This document shows positions 7,353 to 15,704 of a DNA stretch of 64,000 nt, in pieces (positions within the stretch are counted from its first letter, which is position 1; each line of letters starts with the position of its first letter). The notes beneath the pieces are model-generated. The model saw only the letters and a program-made list of their open reading frames with translations, was not told where the DNA came from and did not search any database. This DNA comes from Nocardioides pantholopis (GTDB lineage Bacteria > Actinomycetota > Actinomycetes > Propionibacteriales > Nocardioidaceae). The stretch lies in contig NZ_CP033324.1 in NCBI RefSeq assembly GCF_003710085.1, positions 1,931,501 to 1,995,500 of the forward strand. Direction: 5' to 3'. The position numbers and the translations under genes are program-made.

Positions 7353-8966
7353 TCAGCAGGTCCAGGTCCACTCGGCGATGCCCGCGGTGATCGGCCAGCC
7401 GTGTCCGTGCGGCTCGATCCGCGGCTCGCCCAGGTCCAGGCACTCGTCGACGAAGTAGGTGTGCTCGAGGTTGACCAGCCAGGCCCAGGCGGCGTCGGCC
7501 GAGGCCGTGAAGCCCTCGGTGCCCTCCAGCTGCGCGGCGCGCCACTCGCGGTTCGCGGTCTCGGTGTCGGTGGCCGCCATCGCGGCATCCAGGTGCCGGT
7601 CGACCGCCGCGCTGCGGTAGAAGCCGGGGTTGAACAGGTCGGAGCCGGCCATCGAGGAGTGGTAGAGGTTGTACATCTCGGTCGGGTCGTGGCTGCCCCA
7701 GCCGAACATCACGGCGTCGGTGTGCAGGCGCCGGTCGATCTCGTCCCAGCTCACGCCCTCGGTGCGGATCTCGACGCCCGCCTCGGCCACCATGTCGACG
7801 ACGCTCAGGGCCAGGCCTTGGCGCAGGGTGTCGCCGGCGGGGTAGAGCAGCGTGAAGGAGGCGGGGGTGCCGTCCTTCTCCCGGATCCCGTCGCCGTCGG
7901 CGTCGCGCCATCCGGCGTCCGCCAGGGCCGCCTCGGCGGCGGGGACGTCCGCGTCCTCGATCGCGGAGGCCGGCTCGTACCAGGGGGCGCCGTCGACCGG
8001 ACCGGTGGCGGGGGAGCCGTACCCCTCGAGGACGGCGTCGACCAGCGCCTGGCGGTCGACCGCCAGGTTGACGGCGCGGCGGACCGCGAGGTCGGCGGTG
8101 ACGTCGTTGCCCACCGGCACCCCGTCGCTGCGGGGCGCACCCGCCGGCACCGTCGGGAACGAGATGCCGCGGTTGTCGATGGAGGTGACCGCCTCCAGGC
8201 GCATGCCCGCGATGTCCTGGGTGGCGAGCGCCGAGGGCAGCGCGGCCACGTCGACCTCGCCGGTGCGGGCGGCGGCGAGCGTGGCGTCCTCGTCGGTGAA
8301 CACGAAGACGATCCGGTCGAACTCCGGCTGGTCGCCGTAGTAGTCCTCGTTGCGCTCCACGACCAGCTGCTGGCCGCGCTTCCACTCCACGAGGCGGAAC
8401 GGGCCGGAGCCGACCGGCTGCTGCGCGTAGCTCTCGCCGTGGGCGTGCTCGGGGACGATGCCGAGGCTGATCATCCGGTTGACGAACGTGCTGCGCGGCT
8501 CGTCGAGGCGCAGCTCCACGGTGTCCTCGTCCACCGCGACGGCCTCCTCGAGGGCGGTGACGTCGGTCAGTCCGCCCTGCTCGGCGGCCGCGTTGTACGT
8601 GTAGGCGACATCCGCGGCCGTGACCGGCGTGCCGTCGGTGAACATCGCGTCGTCGCGCAGGTCGACGGTCCAGGTCAGCCCGTCCGCGCTCACCCGGTAG
8701 TCGGTGGCCAGGTCGAGCCCGACGCCGAGGTCGGCCTCGCGGGTCAGCAGCGTGGACTGGAACAGCGGGGCGCCGTACCGGCCCCAGCCGAGGGTGGGGT
8801 CGTAGCCCTCCTCGGACTCGCCGCCGATCGCGAGCCGCAGCACCGTAGGCTGCTCCCCGCTCTCGGCGGGTCCGGACCCGCCACCACAGGCGGTGAGTGC
8901 CGCGACCGACAGGGCGAGGGCCCACGGCCCGGCCAGCCGGCCCGCCCGCCCACGAGATCGCCGCAT
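7353..8966 (-). CDS. nikA: Nickel ABC transporter substrate-binding lipoprotein NikA
   Basis: A 537-aa SBP_bac_5 family extracytoplasmic solute receptor. A lipoprotein signal peptide ends in the lipobox LTAC with Cys27. The motif YDPTLGWGRYGAPLFQSTLL near residues 55-75 is typical, as far as I recall, of nickel/metallophore-type receptors, and the cluster-5 signature LTWTVDLRDDAMFTDGTPVT follows. It would be anchored to the outer face of the membrane and deliver substrate to NikBC. The promoter carries a Nur-box-like site (8984-9000), the expected control in actinobacteria for nikABCDE. Peptide or opine transport cannot be excluded from the protein alone. Confidence 0.8.
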   Translation of the reverse strand: MRRSRGRAGRLAGPWALALSVAALTACGGGSGPAESGEQPTVLRLAIGGESEEGYDPTLGWGRYGAPLFQSTLLTREADLGVGLDLATDYRVSADGLTWTVDLRDDAMFTDGTPVTAADVAYTYNAAAEQGGLTDVTALEEAVAVDEDTVELRLDEPRSTFVNRMISLGIVPEHAHGESYAQQPVGSGPFRLVEWKRGQQLVVERNEDYYGDQPEFDRIVFVFTDEDATLAAARTGEVDVAALPSALATQDIAGMRLEAVTSIDNRGISFPTVPAGAPRSDGVPVGNDVTADLAVRRAVNLAVDRQALVDAVLEGYGSPATGPVDGAPWYEPASAIEDADVPAAEAALADAGWRDADGDGIREKDGTPASFTLLYPAGDTLRQGLALSVVDMVAEAGVEIRTEGVSWDEIDRRLHTDAVMFGWGSHDPTEMYNLYHSSMAGSDLFNPGFYRSAAVDRHLDAAMAATDTETANREWRAAQLEGTEGFTASADAAWAWLVNLEHTYFVDECLDLGEPRIEPHGHGWPITAGIAEWTWTC

Positions 8967-8980
8967 TTGTCCCGCCTTCG

Positions 8981-9011
8981 TTGTTGCCACCAGTTTGCAA
9001 CAAGAAGCGTA
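8981..9011 (-). promoter_or_regulatory. Nur-box-like operator over the nikA transcription start
   Basis: The + strand reads TTGCCA-N5-TTGCAA at 8984-9000, inside a longer perfect dyad with arms TTGTTGC (8981-8987) and GCAACAA (8997-9003). The published Streptomyces coelicolor Nur consensus is tTGCaa-N5-ttGCAA, so one half is exact and the other has one mismatch. On the minus strand a -10 hexamer TACGCT (9011-9006) lies just upstream, which puts the predicted start of transcription inside the operator and fits repression when nickel is sufficient. Confidence 0.75.
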
Positions 9012-9147
9012 GTGCAGTCGCAGTCCGTACGCCGTCCTGGCCCGCAGTCCTGGACGCGGACGGCTCGTCCCCGCCCGCGGGGGATCGCCAGCGGAGTCGA
9101 CCGGCGCCAGACTCGACGGGCAGGACGACCCGACGAAGGGGACCACG

Positions 9148-10038
9148 ATGGCGCGTGTCTCGAGCCGGCTGGGCGGCTGGCTGGACGCGCTGGAGCGCTA
9201 TCCGCCGACCCGGTTCCTGGTCCGGTGCCTGCGGATCTTCCTGCACATCGAGGGGCGGGACCGGGTGCTCATGCTCGCTGGGCAGGGGTTCCTCGCGCTG
9301 ATTCCGATGCTCCTGGTCCTGGCCTCCTTCGCCAGTTCCTCGGGCGCCGGACGGGTCGGGGAGGAGATCAACCGCCGGATGGGTCTGACGGGCAACGCCG
9401 CCGAGGCCGTGAGCACCCTGTTCGCCTACCCGCCGGGCACCACGGGCGGCGCCACGGTCCTCAGCCTGGCCCTGCTGATCTTCTCCCTCAACGGCTTCGC
9501 CCGCTCGGTGCAGCAGACCTTCGAGGGAGCCTGGGGGCTGCCGCGGATGGGGATCCGGGGCACGGCGTACCGAGCCGCCGGGCTCGCCGTGCTGCTGACG
9601 ACGGGGTTCACGGTCGGCTGGGTCGGGCGCCCGCTGGACTCCCTGGAGTCGCGGGTGCTCCTGGGCCTGGTCGGCCAGGCCGCGATCGGGGTGGTCGGCT
9701 GGCTGGTCGGGACCTCGCTGATGCTGTCCCGGCGGGTCCCGGCCCGCGACCTGCTGGCCGGGGCCGTGCTCAGCACCGTGCTCCAGCTGATCGTGGGATG
9801 GGGGACCGCGATCTACCTCCCCGACCTGTTCGCCCGCAACGCGGAGCGGTACGGCGTCGTCGGCGTCGCCCTGGCCCTGGTGACCTGGCTGGTCACGGTG
9901 GCCTCGGTGGTCGTCGGCGCCGCGATCCTCGGAGCGGTGCTCGGCACCGGGGGTGGCGGCCCGGTCAGGGCTGCTGCTGAGGGGCCGCCCGGGTCTGGGT
10001 GTGCGCGCGCACGACCGAGGCGACCACGACGACGTTGA
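9148..10038 (+). CDS. YihY/BrkB-family membrane protein
   Basis: A 296-aa integral membrane protein of the YihY/virulence factor BrkB family. The N-terminal helix FLALIPMLLVLASFASSSG and the conserved central region LIFSLNGFARSVQQTFEGAW fit the family, with about six membrane segments in all. ATG 9148 has GAAGGGGA upstream. The last 25 residues (GTGGGGP to RPRRR) are low-complexity and lie antisense to the C-terminal codons of the convergent ion-channel gene, a 74-bp tail-to-tail overlap. Function is unknown; a role in envelope or transport is usual speculation for the family. Confidence 0.85.
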   Translation: MARVSSRLGGWLDALERYPPTRFLVRCLRIFLHIEGRDRVLMLAGQGFLALIPMLLVLASFASSSGAGRVGEEINRRMGLTGNAAEAVSTLFAYPPGTTGGATVLSLALLIFSLNGFARSVQQTFEGAWGLPRMGIRGTAYRAAGLAVLLTTGFTVGWVGRPLDSLESRVLLGLVGQAAIGVVGWLVGTSLMLSRRVPARDLLAGAVLSTVLQLIVGWGTAIYLPDLFARNAERYGVVGVALALVTWLVTVASVVVGAAILGAVLGTGGGGPVRAAAEGPPGSGCARARPRRPRRR

Positions 10039-10477
10039 AGACGATCAGCGCGCAGGTCAGCAGCCGGGCCAGCTGGCCCTCGGCATGCACGTCGCCGTAC
10101 CCGATCGTCGTCATCGTGCTCAGCGTGAAGTAGAGCGCGTCGGTGCGGGTGCCGAGACCCTCGAACTGCTCGGGTGCCAGCCGGTTGACCAGGAAGAAGG
10201 CCAGCGAGAACCAGATCACGAGCAGCTCCAGCACCATGATCAGCACCCCGATGCCCCACCCTCGGCTGCCGGCGTGCAGGTGCTGGAGCTCCAGCACCAT
10301 GATCCGGCCGAGCACGCCCAGGCCCACCACCGTCAGCACCAGTCCGACCACGACGCCGGCCGAGGTGCGCAGCTCGAGGGGAAAGGCGAAGTAGGCCACC
10401 AGCAGTCCGGCGGCGCTCCACACCGGCCGCCGCCGGGCGGCCCCGCCGCGGCTCAGGATGCCGCCGCCGCGGCTCAT
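9965..10477 (-). CDS. Potassium channel-like membrane protein (ion_trans_2)
   Basis: A 170-aa membrane protein with two hydrophobic helices (residues 20-60), then a two-helix pore module. The K+ selectivity filter TIGYGD is at residues 124-129, preceded by the pore helix ALYFTLSTMT. No RCK/TrkA-N regulatory domain is present; the protein stops 40 residues after the filter with a polar tail. Its ATG (10477) overlaps the stop of the AI-2E gene by 4 bp (ATGA), so the two are co-expressed. It would sit in the cytoplasmic membrane as a tetramer. The N-terminal run of Gly and Arg is unusual. Confidence 0.85.
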   Translation of the reverse strand: MSRGGGILSRGGAARRRPVWSAAGLLVAYFAFPLELRTSAGVVVGLVLTVVGLGVLGRIMVLELQHLHAGSRGWGIGVLIMVLELLVIWFSLAFFLVNRLAPEQFEGLGTRTDALYFTLSTMTTIGYGDVHAEGQLARLLTCALIVFNVVVVASVVRAHTQTRAAPQQQP

Positions 10478-11514
10478 GACGCCGCCGCCGGCGGCTCGTC
10501 CTCCGGTCGTCCGCTGATCAGCGGGAGCCGCCAGGCACCGTCGGGGTCGGCATCCACCAGCAGGGCGCGGACCAGCAGGCTCATCGGCACGGCCAGCAGC
10601 GCACCCAGCGGGCCGAGCACCCAGGCCCAGAACACCAGCGACACGAAGGTGAGGCTGGTGGACAGTCCGACCGCGCTGCCGACGTACCTCGGCTGGATGA
10701 TCGACTGGACGACCACGTTCACGACGGAGTAGAGCACGATCACCCACAGCATCAGGCCGACGCCGCCCTCCAGCAGCCCGATCAGGGCCGGGGGCACGAC
10801 ACCGAGGACGAACCCGATGTTGGGGATGAAGTTCGTGACGAAGGAGAGCACCCCCCACACGAACGCACCGGGCACCCCGAGCGCCCACAGCAGGCCGGTG
10901 TCGATGACCGCGACGATCAGGCCGAACACGGCCGAGACCCACAGGTAGTTGCGGGTGCCCTGGGCGAAGGTCACCAGCGCGTCGACGAGCTCGGGGCGAT
11001 GCGCGCGGGCCTGGTCGGCCAGCCGGGAGGCCTGCGCGCTGTCGAAGGCGAGGAACAGGAGCAGGGTGATCACGAAGAACAGGTTCGTGACCACCGACGA
11101 CAGGCTCGACACCACGGCGCCGGTGGCGTCCAGGAGCCGGCCGACGTCGAGGGAGTCGCTCGCCGCCCGGACGTGGGACTCGGCGACCCCCAGGTTCGAG
11201 AGACGGTCCAGGGCGCGCTCGGTCATCCGGTCCAGGTCGCCGGCGTACCTCGGGATCAGCGTCGCCAGCCGGCCCAGCGACACCACGAGCGAGAGCGCCA
11301 GCGCGAGGAGGAGCACGTACGACGCGACGACCACGACCACGGAGGCCGCCCAGCGCGGCATCCAGCGCTCGAGGGTGGCCCGCAGTGGGTGGAAGACGAT
11401 GGTCAGGGCCACGGCCAGCATCGCCGGACCGACGATCCCGGAGGCCGAGCGGAGCCCGGCGATGACGATCACCAGGCTGGCGGCACCGATCAGCAGTCTG
11501 CTCGTCCGGGTCAT
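10474..11514 (-). CDS. AI-2E family transporter (PerM-like)
   Basis: A 346-aa polytopic protein of the AI-2E/UPF0118 (PerM/TqsA) family with eight predicted helices. A typical family segment is FVWGVLSFVTNFIPNIGFVL around residues 215-235, followed by the C-terminal VVQSIIQPRYVGSAVGLS. ATG 11514 is chosen because GGAGC lies 5-7 nt upstream; the frame remains open for 17 more codons upstream but without an RBS. Family members move autoinducer-2 or act as Na+/H+ antiporters; which applies here is unknown. It is upstream of and overlaps the channel gene. Confidence 0.88.
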   Translation of the reverse strand: MTRTSRLLIGAASLVIVIAGLRSASGIVGPAMLAVALTIVFHPLRATLERWMPRWAASVVVVVASYVLLLALALSLVVSLGRLATLIPRYAGDLDRMTERALDRLSNLGVAESHVRAASDSLDVGRLLDATGAVVSSLSSVVTNLFFVITLLLFLAFDSAQASRLADQARAHRPELVDALVTFAQGTRNYLWVSAVFGLIVAVIDTGLLWALGVPGAFVWGVLSFVTNFIPNIGFVLGVVPPALIGLLEGGVGLMLWVIVLYSVVNVVVQSIIQPRYVGSAVGLSTSLTFVSLVFWAWVLGPLGALLAVPMSLLVRALLVDADPDGAWRLPLISGRPEDEPPAAAS

Positions 11515-11651
11515 GGGCGCTCCTTGGGCCGGTCGGCCCGGGGCTACGCCGCTCACCGCCTCCACGGAGGCCGACGACGATCCGGGTGGCGGTGCCGGCC
11601 CACCTAGACCGGCCGGTGTCTCCGGGTACCCCGCTCCGCGCGGTTCTGCGG

Positions 11652-12347
11652 TCAGGCCCGGTCGTCGAGCAGGCCGGCGCGGTAGGCCGCGATGGCGACC
11701 TGCACCCGGTTGGCGACACCGAGCTTGGTGAGGATGTGGGTGACGTGGGCCTTGACCGTGGCCTCGCTCAGGTAGAGTTCGCTGGCGATCTCGGCGTTGG
11801 CGAGGCCCTGCCCGATGAGCGGCAGGATCGCGAGCTCCCGCTCGGAGAGGGTGGCGATCCGGTCCTGCAGGTCGGTGGGGACCTTGCGGGAGTACGTCGC
11901 CGACAGGCGCCGGGTGAGCGTGGGGGACAGGATCGCGCTGCCGCTGGCCACCGTGCGCATCGACTGGATCAGGGCGTGCGGCGGCGTGTCCTTGAGCAGG
12001 AAGCCGGCGGCGCCGTTCTCGAGCGCCTCGTACACGTGCTCGTCGAGGTCGAACGTCGTCAGGATGACGACCTGCGGCGGGTCGGGGAGCGCGCGGACCA
12101 GGGTGAGCGCGCGCAGCCCGTCCACGTGCGGCATCCGGATGTCCATCAGCACGATGTCCGGGTGGAGCGCGCGGACCCGCTCCACCACCTCGGTGCCGTC
12201 CTCCGCCTCGCCGACCACCTCCAGGTCGGGGGCCGTCGACAGGATCATCCGCAGCCCGGCGCGGACCAGGGCCTCGTCGTCGACGAGGAGGATCGTGATC
12301 TGGCGCTCGGGGGTCGCGCCGTCGACGGTGGTCGCGGCAGTGGTCAC
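11652..12347 (-). CDS. NarL/LuxR-family response regulator
   Basis: A 231-aa two-domain regulator. The receiver domain (residues 16-135) has the acidic pair in LLVDDEALVRAG, phospho-acceptor Asp69 in DIVLMDIRMPHVDG, and the switch Thr and Lys in ILTTFD and FLLKDTPP. The C-terminal LuxR helix-turn-helix includes ERELAILPLIGQGLANAEIA and EATVKAHVTHILTKLGVANR. Its GTG overlaps the end of the histidine kinase gene by 4 bp, so the two form a cognate pair. Target promoters are not evident from the sequence. Confidence 0.93.
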   Translation of the reverse strand: MTTAATTVDGATPERQITILLVDDEALVRAGLRMILSTAPDLEVVGEAEDGTEVVERVRALHPDIVLMDIRMPHVDGLRALTLVRALPDPPQVVILTTFDLDEHVYEALENGAAGFLLKDTPPHALIQSMRTVASGSAILSPTLTRRLSATYSRKVPTDLQDRIATLSERELAILPLIGQGLANAEIASELYLSEATVKAHVTHILTKLGVANRVQVAIAAYRAGLLDDRA

Positions 12348-13489
12348 GGCGCTGCGCCCCGTCCCGGCAGCAGGGCCGAGACCCGGTAGCCGCCCTCGCC
12401 GTCCGGCCCGGCCTCGAAGCTGCCGCCGAGCAGCTCGACCCGTTCGCGCAGCCCGTAGAGGCCGGTGCCCGAGCCGGTCGCGGCGCGTGAGGAGACCCGG
12501 GTGCCGGCGGTGTTGTGGACCGTGACGCTCAGGCAGCCGTCCCGGTCGGCGAGCACGATCTCGGACCGCGACCCGGGTGCGTGCTTGCTGACGTTGGTCA
12601 GCGCCTCCTGGACGACCCGGTGTGCCGCCCGACCCACCTGGGGAGGGACGTCGGCCAGGAAGCCGGCGGGGGTCCGGTCCAGCAGCGTCACGTCGGCCCC
12701 GGCGTCCCGCCACTCCGTGACGAGGTCCCCGAGCGAGTCGATCGACGCCTGGGGCGCTCGCTCGGCGTCGGCGGCGTTCGGATCGGTGCGCAGCACGCCG
12801 ACGACGGTACGCAACTCCTCGAGCGCCTGCCGGGCGGTCTCCCGGATCATCCTCGCCGAGGCCTCGGCCGGCGTGCCCTCGGTCGCCAGCTCGAGGGCGC
12901 CCGCGTGCAGGGCGATCAGGCTGACCTGGTGGGCGACGATGTCGTGCATCTCGCGCGCGATCCGGGTCCGCTCGTCGAGCCGCGCCGCCTCGGCGAGCGT
13001 CTGCTGGGCGGCCGCGAGCTCCTCGGCTCGGGCGTTCGCGGCGTCGATCGCGAGCTGGCGCGAGTTCAGGTAGAGGCCCACGGTCGTGGGCAGGGCGATC
13101 AGGCAGCCCCAGATCAGGGTCAGCCCCACCGGGCCGTAGTCGTCGATGCCCAGACCGAGGAGCATCGGCACCGAGGCGAGCGCGATCGGGATCCAGGTCC
13201 GCGGTCCGCTGCCGAACTTGGCCGCCAGGCTCCCGGCCGCGAGCACGATCGGCGCGGGCTGCGCGGTGACCAGCACGGCGAGCAGGGCGGTCGCGAGCAC
13301 CAGCTCGGGGTAGCGCTGGCGCCAGCCGATCGTGATGCAGGAGAGGGCCACGATGCCGAGGTTGAGCGCCGTCGGCTCGAACGGGCCGGACCCGTCGATC
13401 GCGTTGAGAGCGATGGCGAGGGTGAGCAGCACGACGCCCACGTCGAGGATCCGGCTCGACGCGACGAACCGGGCCCACCTCGTCGCCAC
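12344..13489 (-). CDS. NarL-type sensor histidine kinase (HisKA_3)
   Basis: A 381-aa membrane sensor kinase: four to five N-terminal helices with short loops (residues 15-140), a coiled coil (145-172), the HisKA_3 dimerisation helix with phospho-acceptor His182 (REMHDIVAHQVSLIALHAG), and an HATPase domain with N-box VVQEALTNVSKHAPGS and G-box TGLYGLRERVELLGG. There is no extracellular sensor domain, so the signal is probably in the membrane, as in DesK-like kinases. The GTG start at 13489 is 6 nt after a TAGGCT hexamer, suggesting a leaderless mRNA. The sortase gene ends 10 bp upstream. Confidence 0.92.
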   Translation of the reverse strand: MATRWARFVASSRILDVGVVLLTLAIALNAIDGSGPFEPTALNLGIVALSCITIGWRQRYPELVLATALLAVLVTAQPAPIVLAAGSLAAKFGSGPRTWIPIALASVPMLLGLGIDDYGPVGLTLIWGCLIALPTTVGLYLNSRQLAIDAANARAEELAAAQQTLAEAARLDERTRIAREMHDIVAHQVSLIALHAGALELATEGTPAEASARMIRETARQALEELRTVVGVLRTDPNAADAERAPQASIDSLGDLVTEWRDAGADVTLLDRTPAGFLADVPPQVGRAAHRVVQEALTNVSKHAPGSRSEIVLADRDGCLSVTVHNTAGTRVSSRAATGSGTGLYGLRERVELLGGSFEAGPDGEGGYRVSALLPGRGAAP

Positions 13490-13495
13490 CCGGCC

Positions 13496-13501
13496 AGCCT
13501 A
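13496..13501 (-). promoter_or_regulatory. Leaderless-type -10 element (TAGGCT) for the histidine kinase gene
   Basis: On the minus strand TAGGCT is followed by exactly 6 nt and the GTG start at 13489. The hexamer overlaps the stop codon of the upstream sortase gene, so the kinase could be transcribed independently of it. No clear -35 is visible. Confidence 0.55.
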
Positions 13502-14164
13502 GGTCTCAGCCGGCCGGAAGGTCGCGACGACGTTGGAGTCCCAGCCCCGGGTGCTGGAGTAGCTGCCGCCGCAGGTCACGATGACCAGCCGCTCGGGGCG
13601 GTCCTGCCCGAACACCTCCTCGGCCGGGAGGCCGTCCTTGCGGTAGGTCTCCACGCTCTCGAGCAGGTAGGGCCGGCCGTCCAGGGTCACCCGGGCGCCC
13701 ACGGCGAGGTCCTCGAGCTCGGCGAAGGGACCGCGCCCCTGCGTGGCGCTGTCGCGGTGCACGACCAGGACGACAGCGCCGGTGCCGTCGCCGGGCAGGG
13801 CGCCGCCGTCCCAGCGGCCCACTGTCGACACGTCGTGGGGCGGCACCAGTGCGCCGTCGTCGCCGAGACCGACGTCCACGACGCGGAAGCTGCGGCCCCA
13901 GGCCGCGACGCGCAGGGTCAGCGGTCCCGACGGTCGAGGCGACACGGTGGCGGACGGCGCGTCGTCGGTGGGCGCGGCGTGCTCGCTCGTCGTGGCGAGG
14001 GCCTCCTCGTCGTACGTCGCCGGGCCCCGGCCGAGGGCGGCACCGAGGGTCGCCCACGGCAGCTGCGTCAGCACCCCCGCCAGCAGCACCAGGCTGAGCA
14101 GGGCGCAGACCAGGCGACCGATCAGGGGGCCGATCAGGGGGTGCAGCTCCGGACGTTTCCTCAC
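13499..14164 (-). CDS. Class E/F-type sortase
   Basis: A 221-aa sortase. One N-terminal membrane anchor (residues 10-33) and an Ala/Pro/Thr-rich linker are followed by the sortase beta-barrel. The catalytic His is in VVLVVHRDSATQG and the catalytic Cys is Cys197 in LVIVTCGGSYSS. No substrate-specific extension is present. GTG 14164 is only 1 nt from a GGAGG, so an upstream in-frame GTG (14206) is an alternative start. The gene is divergent from a processive glycosyltransferase and a 57-aa membrane protein with an LPGT sequence, which may be functionally linked. Class assignment (E versus F) is by overall feel only. Confidence 0.8.
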   Translation of the reverse strand: MRKRPELHPLIGPLIGRLVCALLSLVLLAGVLTQLPWATLGAALGRGPATYDEEALATTSEHAAPTDDAPSATVSPRPSGPLTLRVAAWGRSFRVVDVGLGDDGALVPPHDVSTVGRWDGGALPGDGTGAVVLVVHRDSATQGRGPFAELEDLAVGARVTLDGRPYLLESVETYRKDGLPAEEVFGQDRPERLVIVTCGGSYSSTRGWDSNVVATFRPAET

Positions 14165-14378
14165 GCCTCCAGCGTCTCGCCGCTCGCCGGCCGCGACCTC
14201 GGCCACGGGTCGGGACCGCCGCGACGAAGGTCGGTCCGAGGGTCGAGCGAGCTCTCCACCTCCGGACCGGCGGATGCGACCTGGGACCGAGGGCCGGCGG
14301 GCCCGATCGCAGGAACCTGGAGATGCGCCGGAGGAGGCGCAGCCACCACGAGGAGAGACAGGAGAGGCAGGGAGGACG

Positions 14379-15458
14379 ATGGTGACCGGGTCCGTCAGCA
14401 CCGTGCGGCAGGTCGTGGCGCTCATCCCCGCCCACAACGAGGCCGAGACGATCGCCGAGGCGATCCGCGGTCTCCAGGTCCAGGACGTGCGGCCCGGCCG
14501 GATCGTCGTCGTCGCCGACAACTGCACCGACGACACCGCCCGGGTCGCGCGTGAGAACGGCGCCGAGGTCCTCGAGACGGTCGGGAACACCGCGAAGAAG
14601 GCCGGCGCCCTCAACCAGGCGCTCGCCGCGCTGTTGCCCGCCCTGGACGACGCCGCCGCCGTGCTGGTCCAGGACGCCGACAGTGCCCTGGACCAGGGGT
14701 TCGTGTCCGCCGCCGTGCGCCATCTCAGCCAGGACCCGCGGCTCGGCGCCGTTGGCGGGACGTTCCGCGGCCGGGAGGACCACACGTTCGTCGGTCACCT
14801 CCAGCGCAACGAGTACGCCCGCTACGCCCGCGACGTGCGTCGGCTCGGGGGCAAGTGCCTGGTGGTGACCGGCACGGCCGCCGTGCTGCGGGTGCGGACC
14901 CTGCGCGAGGTGTCGCGCGCCCGGCTCGACGGCCGGATCCCGCCCGGCGACGGCCGGGGCGGGGTCTACGACACCACGGTGCTCACCGAGGACAACGAGC
15001 TCACGTTCGCGCTCAAGCACCTGGGCTACACGGTGCTCTCGCCGAAGGAGTGCACGCTGAGCACCGAGGTGATGCCGACCTGGCGGACGTTGTGGAACCA
15101 GCGACTGCGCTGGAAGCGCGGTGCCCTGGAGAACTGCGCCCAGTACGGCCTCACCAGGGTCACCTGGCGCTACTGGGGCCGCCAGCTGTTCACCGCGCTC
15201 GGGATCCTGGTCACCGCGCTGTACCTGGGGAGCATCGTCTGGTCGCTGGCCGTGTACGGCGAGCTCAACATCCGGCCGTTCTGGCTGGCCGTCACCGCAA
15301 TCTTCGTGGTCGAGCGGGTCGTCACCGTGAAGGACCGCGGGCTGCTGCACATGCTGCCCGCAGCCACGATGTACGAGCTCGGCTACGACATCTTCCTGCA
15401 AGCCGTGCACGCGAAGGCGTACGCGGATGCGGTCCTACACCGCGAGAGGAGGTGGTAA
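14379..15458 (+). CDS. Processive family 2 glycosyltransferase
   Basis: A 359-aa GT2 enzyme with the usual GT-A core: VALIPAHNEAETIAEAI at the N-terminus, a D-x-D type motif in VQDADSAL, TEDNEL as the catalytic base region, and QRLRWKRGALE, the QxxRW motif of processive beta-glycan synthases such as cellulose and hyaluronan synthases. Two or three C-terminal membrane helices follow (about residues 270-330). ATG 14379 is 3 nt after GGAGG; GTG 14382, at 6 nt, is an equally good start. It probably makes a surface polysaccharide from a UDP-sugar. A 57-aa membrane protein follows after 3 bp. Confidence 0.88.
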   Translation: MVTGSVSTVRQVVALIPAHNEAETIAEAIRGLQVQDVRPGRIVVVADNCTDDTARVARENGAEVLETVGNTAKKAGALNQALAALLPALDDAAAVLVQDADSALDQGFVSAAVRHLSQDPRLGAVGGTFRGREDHTFVGHLQRNEYARYARDVRRLGGKCLVVTGTAAVLRVRTLREVSRARLDGRIPPGDGRGGVYDTTVLTEDNELTFALKHLGYTVLSPKECTLSTEVMPTWRTLWNQRLRWKRGALENCAQYGLTRVTWRYWGRQLFTALGILVTALYLGSIVWSLAVYGELNIRPFWLAVTAIFVVERVVTVKDRGLLHMLPAATMYELGYDIFLQAVHAKAYADAVLHRERRW

Positions 15459-15461
15459 TCC

Positions 15462-15635
15462 ATGTATGACACGCCGACGACGCTGCTGCCGGGCACCGTG
15501 CCGGCCGGGATGACCGGCGCCGGGGTGCTGGCCATGTCCGGCTCGGACTGGGCCTGGATCGTCCTGGCCGTGTTCGCGCTGATCGCCGCTGCCAGTGCCT
15601 TGTGGCGGGTGGTCCCGCGCCACGGTGAGTGGTGA
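15462..15635 (+). CDS. 57-aa single-pass membrane protein with LPGT-containing N-terminus
   Basis: A short gene with an AGGAGG Shine-Dalgarno 3 bp after the GT2 stop. The protein has an N-terminal polar stretch containing LLPGTVPAGMTGAG, one membrane helix (about residues 30-50, WAWIVLAVFALIAAASALW) and a short basic tail RVVPRHGEW. The order LPxT, hydrophobic helix, positive tail is that of a sortase sorting signal, except that Val replaces Gly in LPGTV and no N-terminal signal peptide is present. It is followed by a strong hairpin, so it ends the operon. Not a family I recognise; possibly an accessory subunit of the glycan synthase. Confidence 0.7.
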   Translation: MYDTPTTLLPGTVPAGMTGAGVLAMSGSDWAWIVLAVFALIAAASALWRVVPRHGEW

Positions 15636-15641
15636 ACCGAA

Positions 15642-15671
15642 GCGGCCCCGGCATAGATGCGCCGGGGCCGC
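15642..15671. terminator. Rho-independent-type hairpin between convergent operons
   Basis: A perfect 11-bp stem GCGGCCCCGGC / GCCGGGGCCGC with an 8-nt loop lies between the 57-aa protein gene (stop at 15635) and the end of arcA on the opposite strand (15705). There is no T-run, as is usual in high-GC actinobacteria. It could act in both directions. Confidence 0.8.
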
Positions 15672-15704
15672 GTGACGCCTGGCCCGGCCCTTCCGGCAGG
15701 CCGC

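Noticed and set aside
14161-14349. 62-codon frame upstream of the sortase gene whose stop overlaps the sortase GTG
   Set aside because: The overlap looks like translational coupling, but the peptide is Pro/Gly/Arg-rich without any domain, signal or conserved-looking feature; kept out for lack of support.
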